A stretch of 21,394 nt of DNA from Enteropsectra breve (taxonomy: Eukaryota; Microsporidia), in NCBI GenBank assembly GCA_024243835.1, contig JALPMN010000605.1:8640-30033 (forward strand), written 5' to 3'. The position numbers and the translations under genes are program-made. Shown in pieces: positions 1 to 6,835 of the stretch (position 1 is its first letter; each line of letters starts with the position of its first letter). The notes beneath the pieces were generated by a model. It was not told the origin of the DNA. It saw nothing but the letters and a program-made list of their open reading frames with translations, and made no database searches.

Positions 1-312
1 GGATAAGTGATTCATTTCCTCTTTTACTCTTACTAATAAACATTGTGCCCATGTCGAATCGAGGCAAGATAAAATTTTTGGCGAATGTGGCCTCGATTCG
101 CCAATTGGCGAATCGAGGCGGAACGATTCGCTACTCAAGATATCCAAGCAGCTAAACGATCCAAGTTTCTCGGCCTTCCATACGACATTGATTTTCAATT
201 GATATTCCTCACTTCTATTGTATGGACTAATACTTAGAGCTGACACCGAGCAGAAACCTATGAACATCAATAAGCCTGCCGTCAATTTTAAGACGTTTAG
301 TGCGCAATGCAT
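1..312 (-). CDS. N-terminal part of a predicted secreted protein, family A-like (runs off left edge)
   Basis: On the minus strand an ATG at 312-310 opens a frame of 104 codons with no stop before the window edge; an in-frame TAA lies upstream near 356. Residues 1-25 look like a signal peptide: a hydrophobic stretch (AGLLMFIGF) ending in SVSA before LS, much like the VSA-LD end of the signal in family A copy 1. The next residues (ALSISPYNRSEEYQLKI) resemble family A copy 2 just after its signal (ALSILPYTREFEKGIALKI), followed by a D-I-x-S-x-x-F-R pattern in both. I therefore infer a third, divergent family A member pointing the other way. Residues 57-90 contain short LDS/GES repeats encoded by an inverted-repeat cluster. 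The rest of the gene lies outside the window, so a pseudogene cannot be excluded. Function is unknown. Confidence 0.5.
   Translation of the reverse strand, partial: MHCALNVLKLTAGLLMFIGFCSVSALSISPYNRSEEYQLKINVVWKAEKLGSFSCLDILSSESFRLDSPIGESRPHSPKILSCLDSTWAQCLLVRVKEEMNHLS
90..119. repeat. Perfect 30-bp palindrome in a cluster of GCGAATCG/CGATTCGC repeats
   Basis: Bases 90-119 equal their own reverse complement and are centred on CCAATTGG. Related copies surround it: CGAATCGAGGC occurs at 55-65 and again at 109-119, a partial GGCGAAT lies at 80-86, and an inverted CGATTCGC lies at 124-131. The cluster is visibly richer in G+C than the flanks. It lies inside the minus-strand secreted-protein frame without breaking it. 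It could form a hairpin, be the footprint of a small inverted-repeat element, or have grown by slippage. Confidence 0.85.
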
Positions 313-672
313 TCTTCTGTAGAGAAAAAACCATTTATATCTTTGAACCCCTTTTTAGGCCAAGATGAATGGCTACTCCCCCTTTTTAATAGCCAATCAA
401 AAGTATTTATAGACCTGTAAATGCTAGAAATAATGCAAGCCAATAGGATGATGGCTACTGTGAAATGCTTTTTGCTATGGCTAAGAAAACTAACATCGAT
501 GGATTTATAAATTAGCAATGAGGTCCTGTATCGACGTTTAAAACTAAATGTGAGGAGTTTAGAATATTCACATATAGCACAGAGAGATAGCAATGTTATG
601 TGGAAGGCGCAGTATTCTATAGATATTTACTATCCTGTGATCGCAAGCTCAAGTATCATACAACAAGAATAA
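301..672 (+). pseudogene. Possible decayed reading frame, origin uncertain
   Basis: One plus-strand frame from about 301 to the TAA at 670-672 reads with balanced amino-acid composition, but it is broken by in-frame TAA codons at 418-420 and 508-510. Its pieces include an LLWLRKL segment and a last piece of about 53 codons with NVMWKAQYSIDIYYP, which loosely recalls the nuclease-proximal part of some LINE-like proteins (ILWxxxxSTDxxxxxNRPDI). That resemblance is weak. The minus strand over 297-593 also has an unbroken 98-codon frame, which is Ser/Phe/Ile/Leu-rich and looks antisense. Either frame may be chance. Confidence 0.2.
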
Positions 673-1072
673 TTATTTAACTATCCTTATACGAACAGCC
701 TAAGAGGCATTATACTTTTGGTAATTGGTTTTTCCTGAATACTCAAAAATGTAAAACAAAACATTTATTTTTTGTTACACTAGCAATTCAGTTTTGGTGA
801 ATTATCAGAAGTCATCTGGCTTCTCGTTCTGCTAGTATTCCTTATGTATTCCATTATGAGATTGTATTCCATAAATGAAAAGCCTTACTATAACTAAACT
901 TTAAACAATGCGATATATAAAATCTCGTAAAAGTCTATATGAACTACATGGCAATAATTTATAAAGTAAATCAGCAATAACCTATACAGCTGAACGAAGA
1001 ACAGAGTTAAAAATGCTTCATTAAAAGAAACAAGCATTCCTTTATACCTTGAATTTTATTATATTTTGTGTA
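673..1072. other. Intergenic stretch, no supported gene
   Basis: This is AT-rich sequence with no convincing reading frame on either strand. It holds the 3' flank of the SAS-6-like gene, including a minus-strand AATAAA about 15 bases past its stop that may be its polyadenylation signal. Near 836-885 three short TATTCC(A/T) copies occur. I saw no tRNA or rRNA. Confidence 0.5.
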
Positions 1073-2176
1073 TTACCTTGGTGGTGGAGATTCTGGACGG
1101 AGGCTAAATGTGTCAGAATAGGCATCACCCGTATCATCAACCTTTTTCGAATAAAAATGGTTGTAAACATTCTGTGCATTTTCTAAACGCTTAGAAAGAC
1201 TTTTGTTTATCAGTGCCAGTTCCTCTAGCTCTTTTGTTTTTTCTTTCAATTCCATCTTTGCTGTTTTATACTTTTCTTCTGCAGTCTTTTGCTTTCTAAG
1301 GACGCTTTCGTATTTGTCAGAAATATCTGAGTATTTCTCAATCTCTTGCTTCGCGTTTAGTTGATGGCCTCTCTTTTCCTCTTTATAAGCATCGTTCTCC
1401 TTTTTCAACTGTATGATTATTTCCCTGGCTGTTTTGAGCTCCTTAACCATTTCCTGAAGCTCATCCTCTTTAGCTTCTGCCTGCTCCTTGTAGCTCATCT
1501 TATTTTCCTTTTGATACTTTTCTAGTTCCAGCTTGAGACCAGTGTTTTCTTCTTCAATTCCATATATTTTGGAAGAAATCCGCGAGGCTTCTTCTTCCTT
1601 CCCTCTTACGCGGCTTTCAAGCATCTCGTTTTCCTTCGAAACCATCTCTATTCTTCTTTTGTATTCTTGAATTTCGCTTTCGCAGTATCGCAGTCTTTCT
1701 TTGAGATCCCTGTCACCGTTGACACACTTGTCTCGCAAAATTCCATTTTCTTTTATGAGCTTTACGTTGTCATTCTCCATACGAGACAGAAGATCTGCAA
1801 GATACCGCTTGTACTGTGTCTCCTCCGGCTTTGTAAACTTTAGTTCGAGCTTGCATATGTTTCTGAACTCGTTATTTTCCATAAATCGCAGCTTGCCATC
1901 GCTGAAGTACGCCGATAGTCTATTTGTCGACAGGTTGTGGAAGAGATTCACTAGCACGTGTATGAACCTGTCAAAGTCGACAAGAATGTCCTGGTCCCTT
2001 TTCAAAATGTAGAAGTCAGACTGGGAAATATGGCAGGTAAAGAGCGTGAAAATATTAGAGGTGTCGATGAGACGAATCTCCACAGATGTGTCTAGCTTTA
2101 TAATGTCTATTTTGGCATTAATTATTGACGTGGGTGTTGATATGGACACCTTCCCATTGAAGAGGGACTCGTTCAT
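1073..2176 (-). CDS. SAS-6-family coiled-coil protein (XRCC4/SAS-6 head fold)
   Basis: This 367-aa protein has an N-terminal globular region (about 1-130) followed by a long coiled coil (about 130-345) and a proline-rich tail ending SPPPR. The head follows the SAS-6 N-terminal pattern: VEIRLIDTS (32-40) for the strand and turn, ISQSDFYILK (50-59), ILVDFDRF (64-71), NNEFRN (101-106) and QYKRYLADLL (121-130). These line up with the conserved SAS-6 segments around LTDDxDPFFLY, ISEEDFQSLK, LLVDF and NPFKHL. F104 falls where animal SAS-6 has the Phe that drives head-to-head oligomerisation (F131 in human). In animals and algae SAS-6 builds the centriolar cartwheel. Microsporidia nucleate spindles from plaques, so the role here is unknown. 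The length is short for the family (human 657, C. elegans 492). The start is the ATG at 2176, with a GGCCCC block just upstream; a TTG further upstream is not needed. XRCC4/XLF or CCDC61-type members of the same superfamily are the alternatives. Confidence 0.7.
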   Translation of the reverse strand: MNESLFNGKVSISTPTSIINAKIDIIKLDTSVEIRLIDTSNIFTLFTCHISQSDFYILKRDQDILVDFDRFIHVLVNLFHNLSTNRLSAYFSDGKLRFMENNEFRNICKLELKFTKPEETQYKRYLADLLSRMENDNVKLIKENGILRDKCVNGDRDLKERLRYCESEIQEYKRRIEMVSKENEMLESRVRGKEEEASRISSKIYGIEEENTGLKLELEKYQKENKMSYKEQAEAKEDELQEMVKELKTAREIIIQLKKENDAYKEEKRGHQLNAKQEIEKYSDISDKYESVLRKQKTAEEKYKTAKMELKEKTKELEELALINKSLSKRLENAQNVYNHFYSKKVDDTGDAYSDTFSLRPESPPPR

Positions 2177-2183
2177 TTTATTA

Positions 2184-2189
2184 GGGGCC
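2184..2189 (-). promoter_or_regulatory. GGCCCC start-proximal motif
   Basis: On the minus strand GGCCCC lies 7-13 bases before the ATG of the SAS-6-like gene. CCC/GGG blocks next to the ATG are described for microsporidian genes. It supports the ATG at 2176 as the start. Confidence 0.5.
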
Positions 2190-2622
2190 AAAAATAAATG
2201 CGGGAAAAAGTAACAAAAAGATTTGAGAAAAATAAATTTTGCATTTTAAAAGATGAGCTTTAAATGCTCAAATAAATTATAATGCATTCTCCACCAATCA
2301 TATGGAAACATCCTCTTCTAATTTTTGTAATAAGCATGTATGAAGCATGTTGCCTTAAACAATTCATCTACTTACCATAAACCGTACAGATAATTATTCG
2401 AATGTTTGGGCTGAATTGTTGTAATACTTTACTGCAAAACAGTGCTTTTGTTTCCAATGGAGTCTAACTATTACAAAAGAAAGAAAATTATTGCCCTTTT
2501 AATGAAAGTATCTTTTTAAATAAAACCAATCATTTTCTCCAGAGTTAAATTAATTTTAAAGTTTTTTTTCAAATTTCATTTTTAGGACTTTTCCATAAAG
2601 CCTTTGCCAGCACCTCATAAAT
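2190..2622. other. Divergent intergenic region between SAS-6-like and MscS genes
   Basis: Some 430 AT-rich bases separate two divergently transcribed genes and presumably hold both promoters. CCAATCA occurs near 2294 and 2525. AAGCATGT is repeated near 2332 and 2345. A run of T ending CATTTTTAG at about 2576-2585 looks like a 3' splice site, but no matching upstream exon was found. No small gene is supported. Confidence 0.4.
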
Positions 2623-4506
2623 ATGGGAACTCAAGTGAAAAAACAAATTTTGCATTCAGAGGACGAAGACAGCCACAATTATGTGGAAGAGAGCAGCGAA
2701 ATGCTTTCAGAAGAGAAGGAGGAGTCAAGCTCATACGAATACAGCCGAAAAGATTATGTTCTGGATAAAATCTGGAATTCAAGAATAAAATTTGTGGTTC
2801 TTGTGGTTATTTTGGGGCTGCCAAAAGCATTTGCATATTTCCGAAGTAAAAACGAAATTGTCGTATCGACAGCTGTCCCAACACTCAGCACTATCTCTGC
2901 AGCTGTCGGCCTCTTTTTCCTCAGTTATTTGGTGCTGGATTTTGCCATTGAAAAGATATCTCTTTTCTTTCTCAAGAAATCAAGAGGAAACGGAACATTC
3001 TGGTATTACACAAACGAGCTTTCGTCTCACATATCACTCATGCTTTCTTTAATTGCCTCCAATGTTCTTATTAGCATCAAGGGCGAAAACTATTCCTTTG
3101 CTCTAACGGAGAGTCTCAACGTAAAGCTTCTGGATTTTGTAAGAATTCTATTTGCTCTTGTGTGTGTTTTGGCAGTTCAGCGGGTTGCAGTAAAGAAAAT
3201 ATCGAGCAAATTCAACCACAATTTATATATCCACAGAATCAGAAAATGCATTCTTTTCGCACTGTTCATTGACATGCTGAGCAAAATAGCAGAGCATGCA
3301 TTCGATATCATTGTGGACACGACATTCAATGAAAATAATGAGAAAGACTTCGATGTGAATAACGGGCCTAAAGGCAGTGTTGGCAACTCGTTAAATTTCA
3401 AAAGCTTTATTTTCCAGAAGAAATTCAGAGGGCGAAATCTGGAAAACTTGGATATTGGTGCCAAGAGAATGCTTCTCAAGGAGTTTCACAGCTTAATGAA
3501 AGACACCACGAGCTACACAGAAAGCCTTCCAATCATTCTAGGCAAAATAAAAACAATCGCAAGAAAAAAGGGCAATCGTCTCGCCAAAGGCCTAGTACTC
3601 GAAGACTATTTACGCAAGATAGGAGATCTGCGTGAGTTTTTCAAAGATGGAGAGGTATTTAGGTATCTAATAGGGCAGGTTGGCCTGGATGAAGAGGAAA
3701 AGATCGATAGGCACAGCCTGGTGAAAATAATCGAAAGAGGGCTGAGAGAAAGATATGTCATTTCTAAAAACATAGAGCAGCTCGAGGGCGCATTGAGGAA
3801 AGTGGCTTTCTATGCACGAATTCTTACGTATTTGGTGTTTTTATTTGTGTTTTACTGCTCAACGGCCAAGGAAATAACGTTTGCAGGCGGAATGCTCTCA
3901 ACAATATTTGGAACACAAATTCTCGACAGAAACATCAGCAGCAGCCTCATGGAGTCGATAGTGTTTTTGCTCATAACGCATCCATATGACATTGGCGACA
4001 GAATTAGTGTTAAAATTGATGGAATCGAGGAAAATCTTGTTGTAGCTGAACTGAATGTGTTTTCTACCATGTTTTATCGGTGGGATGGATCGTGGCTTTC
4101 TGTCCCCAACAGCACACTGGCGCATACAGCAATATGCAATGTGCGCCGGAGCGGGCAGTACATGGAGTCTCATCCCATCCAGATTAATGCAGACACGGAC
4201 CCTCGGAAGCTTAGCTGCCTCAAAAAACGTATGACTGAATTTTGCAGAAATAATCCAGAGATTTACACAGACTATGTCCTGGTCAACTACGAAAGAATAG
4301 AAAACAGCACTAGGCTGTTTATTAAGGTTATGGTTCAGTATCAGACGAACTGGCAGAATTATGAGCAGTATTTAAAGAAAAAGAGCTTTTTTATTTCAGA
4401 ACTCAACAAAGTGCTGCGTGATCTGAAGATAAAATATGATATTCCTGTGCAGAAAGTAAGTATCAAAAAGAAACACCATGCTGTTAGTAAGTCGGCAAAG
4501 ATATGA
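2623..4506 (+). CDS. MscS-family mechanosensitive ion channel, fungal Msy-like
   Basis: This 627-aa membrane protein begins with an acidic cytosolic tail (1-45). Several membrane segments follow (about 56-73, 86-108, 137-151, 167-187), then a soluble stretch, a last pair of segments (about 395-440) and the MscS beta domain. The pore-to-beta junction has HPYDIGDR near residue 453, followed by a V-x-E-x-N-V-x-S-T-x-F beta region and SVPNSTLA, as in eukaryotic MscS channels. Before the last segments lies LDEEEKIDRHSLVKIIERGLRE (shown here with two short gaps in mind: about 355-376), in the place where fungal Msy1/Msy2 carry an EF-hand; the calcium-binding loop looks lost. The family releases tension in membranes under osmotic shock; fungal members sit in the ER. 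Start: the first ATG after an in-frame stop. No CCC motif is seen. AATAAA overlaps the stop codon at 4506. Confidence 0.92.
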   Translation: MGTQVKKQILHSEDEDSHNYVEESSEMLSEEKEESSSYEYSRKDYVLDKIWNSRIKFVVLVVILGLPKAFAYFRSKNEIVVSTAVPTLSTISAAVGLFFLSYLVLDFAIEKISLFFLKKSRGNGTFWYYTNELSSHISLMLSLIASNVLISIKGENYSFALTESLNVKLLDFVRILFALVCVLAVQRVAVKKISSKFNHNLYIHRIRKCILFALFIDMLSKIAEHAFDIIVDTTFNENNEKDFDVNNGPKGSVGNSLNFKSFIFQKKFRGRNLENLDIGAKRMLLKEFHSLMKDTTSYTESLPIILGKIKTIARKKGNRLAKGLVLEDYLRKIGDLREFFKDGEVFRYLIGQVGLDEEEKIDRHSLVKIIERGLRERYVISKNIEQLEGALRKVAFYARILTYLVFLFVFYCSTAKEITFAGGMLSTIFGTQILDRNISSSLMESIVFLLITHPYDIGDRISVKIDGIEENLVVAELNVFSTMFYRWDGSWLSVPNSTLAHTAICNVRRSGQYMESHPIQINADTDPRKLSCLKKRMTEFCRNNPEIYTDYVLVNYERIENSTRLFIKVMVQYQTNWQNYEQYLKKKSFFISELNKVLRDLKIKYDIPVQKVSIKKKHHAVSKSAKI

Positions 4507-4511
4507 ATAAA
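4506..4511 (+). terminator. Candidate polyadenylation signal AATAAA overlapping the stop
   Basis: AATAAA begins at the last base of the TGA stop of the MscS gene. This would give a very short 3' UTR, as is common in compact microsporidian genomes. Family B copy 1 shows the same arrangement at 18836-18841. Confidence 0.4.
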
Positions 4512-4597
4512 AGTGTAAAAATAAACCGAGGCTGTTTATCAGTACTGAACAGAATAAATTAAGAATTAAATATTTTTATTAATCCAGAAATACTTAT

Positions 4598-4627
4598 ATG
4601 TGTATATATTCTATGTGTATATAATCT
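4598..4627. repeat. Two 15-bp tandem repeats
   Basis: ATGTGTATATATTCT is followed directly by ATGTGTATATAATCT, with one mismatch. They lie in the 173-bp gap between the convergent MscS and gamma-tubulin complex genes. This is most likely simple slippage. Confidence 0.7.
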
Positions 4628-4679
4628 ATTATATGCAAATATAGTGTATAGTAAGTGTATAATTTAGTAATTTAATATT

Positions 4680-6419
4680 TCACATAATATACGCTCTCAG
4701 ATCAAACAGATATGTGTTTTCAATCTCTTTTTTAGAAAACTCATAAAACTCTCTGAGAGACTTTGCCACTTCTTCCTCGTTGAAATTGCCCGTTTTAACC
4801 GCTTCCACCATGGCGTTCTCCATATGATATAAAAGAAACTCTATTTTCTTGGCCTCAGTATTTATAAAGAGTCGTTTCATTATCACATCAACCGCCCTGT
4901 TTATATCCATTTTAAGCGTGTCCAGGGCCATGCCATTTTCTTTCCATGCTATTCTTGTGAACTCGCTCAGTACCTCATTAAACACGTAGAACGATAGCTT
5001 AAATGCCAAATTGGTATATTTTATAATGCCGGCTCTGCGGCATAGGTGATCAACTCTTTTGAGCTTCCAGATAAATTTAAAAATATAGACAAGCTTCAGC
5101 ACAATCTCTTCTTCGAGCAAAACAGTCAGTGGATAATTCAGGTTGCAGTACAAACTAAATGAGTCAGAAAGAATCAGTCCATTTGCCTCGGAGGCAGGGC
5201 TCAAGCCAAAGTCCTTGACAAATATGTCAATAAGCTTGTTGAACGGACATCCTGGGAAAATAGTCTCCAGCGAGTCTTCGAGGATTCCAATGAAGTTTTT
5301 TCTGGATGGCTTTCGCAGCTGTTTAAGAGACTCAAAAAGCAATTCGCTAAAATCGACGCGCCCAAAAAGAAACACATCGTGGATGTAGCGCAGCAGGCCC
5401 ATTATCTCGTATTTTTGAATAAAGTTTTCATTGATTTTTCTATTAACGGTACGCAGGCACTCCTCCAGTGCGCAGGAAAGGTCCTCGCTGGAAATATCGA
5501 TCGAATTTATATGTGCCTTTTCCCTTTCAGAAAGTGCAAAGCTTCCGATGCTTTTTAGAAAACATGTGTATTTTCCAATGTAGCAAATCGTATCTGCTTG
5601 GTCTGGGCTCAGCAATGGGGGAATAAGGCCGTAGTCAACGACATGATTTTTTATAAAAAATTCATTATAAGGATCAGAGAATCCGCCTGTGCTGAAATAT
5701 GAAACAATGCACTTGTTGTAAACACGATATGCCACGTCTGAGTATTCCAACAATTCTTTAAACTGAGGGAAAAGGTCCATTTTTAAAGAGTTTGGGTGTT
5801 GTGTGCCGCGTGTCCTCAAATAGCGCCTTTCCACTATCATCTCATTCAAATAGGCTATTTTTTTGAGTTTGAAATAAACTGGATGCATCTTTACCATGAA
5901 AGAAAGAAATTCACTGGAGGATTCTTGGACTGATCTTTCATACTCATCCAACACGTGGCATATTTTATCGAGGAAATATGCATGTGTTTGTGACTGCGGG
6001 CACTGCTGCTCGATCCTTATTCTTTTATATATCAGGCTATATGAGTAAATGCTGTTTAATATGGAGTATATATGGCAGGGAATCTTGCTTTTCAGGCTAG
6101 AAATATCATTTGCATTGAAGTACGGGACATTGAAGCCCAGTGCCCCCTTTTTAAGGTAGATCTTGAGATCATTTTGCACAAATTGCTTGTCCTCAGATAT
6201 TTTTAGCAACACGTACACGAGCTTGTCCACAACTTCTCGCTTTTTCATATTTTTGTAGAGATCAAGCGCATACTCGGATCTTTTGGCCAAAAGAGGCTCT
6301 ACCGGCGGTGTTTGGCCACTTCCTTTCTCGGCGTATTTGTACATTCGCTCAACAAGAAGTGATGGCGGAGTTTTGTCTTTGTACAATGCACGTACGAGCT
6401 TCTCAATGTTTTTCTCCAT
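4680..6419 (-). CDS. Gamma-tubulin complex component (GCP2/GCP3, Spc97/Spc98 family)
   Basis: This 579-aa, mostly helical protein has the family's order. There is an N-terminal Grip1-like region from about residue 60. It contains FSDPYNEFFI (247-256), matching the family's DP-x-x-E-F-F-I signature, and PPLLSPDQADTICYIGKYTC (267-286), matching the P-x-F-L-S...A-x-x-I-x-x-x-G-K segment. A C-terminal Grip2-like half includes GLLRYIHDVFLFGRVDFSEL and a late PLTVLLEEEIVLKLVYIFKF segment. Such proteins pair with gamma-tubulin to form the small complex that nucleates microtubules, in microsporidia presumably at the spindle plaque. Yeast members are about 820-850 aa, so this one is strongly shortened. 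I cannot decide between the GCP2 and GCP3 branches. The ATG at 6419 is preceded by GCCC (6423-6426); a TTG three codons upstream is not the start. Confidence 0.85.
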   Translation of the reverse strand: MEKNIEKLVRALYKDKTPPSLLVERMYKYAEKGSGQTPPVEPLLAKRSEYALDLYKNMKKREVVDKLVYVLLKISEDKQFVQNDLKIYLKKGALGFNVPYFNANDISSLKSKIPCHIYSILNSIYSYSLIYKRIRIEQQCPQSQTHAYFLDKICHVLDEYERSVQESSSEFLSFMVKMHPVYFKLKKIAYLNEMIVERRYLRTRGTQHPNSLKMDLFPQFKELLEYSDVAYRVYNKCIVSYFSTGGFSDPYNEFFIKNHVVDYGLIPPLLSPDQADTICYIGKYTCFLKSIGSFALSEREKAHINSIDISSEDLSCALEECLRTVNRKINENFIQKYEIMGLLRYIHDVFLFGRVDFSELLFESLKQLRKPSRKNFIGILEDSLETIFPGCPFNKLIDIFVKDFGLSPASEANGLILSDSFSLYCNLNYPLTVLLEEEIVLKLVYIFKFIWKLKRVDHLCRRAGIIKYTNLAFKLSFYVFNEVLSEFTRIAWKENGMALDTLKMDINRAVDVIMKRLFINTEAKKIEFLLYHMENAMVEAVKTGNFNEEEVAKSLREFYEFSKKEIENTYLFDLRAYIM

Positions 6420-6422
6420 TAA

Positions 6423-6426
6423 GGGC
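6423..6426 (-). promoter_or_regulatory. GCCC start-proximal motif
   Basis: On the minus strand GCCC lies four bases before the ATG of the gamma-tubulin complex gene. This matches the microsporidian CCC signal and decides the start at 6419. Confidence 0.5.
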
Positions 6427-6811
6427 AAAAATTATTTGCAAAGAGCTAGCCGAAGCACAAATCGATTCTCAAAGATCGAATGAATTCAAAACAATTAAAT
6501 ACTTCAGCCTGCCAGATTTTGATTAGTATTAAAAATATAGAGTGATGAATTGCATCAATTAATAGAGTAAATTAAGAGTTTTCCGAGTGAATTTGAACTA
6601 ATAGTAGTGATTAAGTTTGAATATATGGTGGATTTATGTGAGATTTGTTAAAAATACTATTTTATGAATACCAGGCGATTTAATTGTGCGCTTGCTAATA
6701 ACTTTATTGAACACTAGAAATACTTGTTAATATTTTTCGAGCTTACAAAATCAGTTGAACTCTTGTATAACTAACACTTGTCCCTGCGTAAATGTCCTTT
6801 CCCTTTTTTTA
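6427..6811. other. Divergent intergenic region, no gene seen
   Basis: About 385 AT-rich bases lie between the gamma-tubulin complex gene and family A copy 1, which diverge. I see no convincing frame, RNA gene or repeat beyond AT-rich noise. It probably carries both promoters. Confidence 0.4.
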
Positions 6812-6835
6812 AAAATTTTTAATATAAGGATATCC
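6812..6835 (+). promoter_or_regulatory. Family A leader signature
   Basis: The 24 bases before the ATG read AAAATTTT-n-AATAT-nnn-GATA-n-CC. The identical pattern with identical spacing precedes the second copy at 10119-10142. The shared leader fixes both starts and agrees with the AAATTT-type signal reported near microsporidian starts. Confidence 0.55.

Noticed and set aside
297..593. 98-codon minus-strand frame
   Set aside because: Its composition is Ser/Phe/Ile-rich without domain features, it overlaps the start of the left-edge gene in another frame, and a plus-strand frame across it looks at least as coding-like.
2177..2191. TTG start for the SAS-6-like gene (also TTG at 6428 and 10134 for other genes)
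   Set aside because: Eukaryotic genes normally start at ATG, a proper ATG follows within a few codons, and at 2177-2191 and 6428 the upstream codons cover the CCC motif.
2500..2622. Intron upstream of the MscS ATG suggested by T-run plus TTTTTAG
   Set aside because: There is an in-frame stop between the putative splice site and the ATG, and no upstream exon frame was found.
6755..6835. Upstream ATG of family A copy 1 adding 27 residues
   Set aside because: The leader shared with copy 2 ends exactly at 6835, and starting at 6836 puts the hydrophobic signal peptide at the N-terminus.
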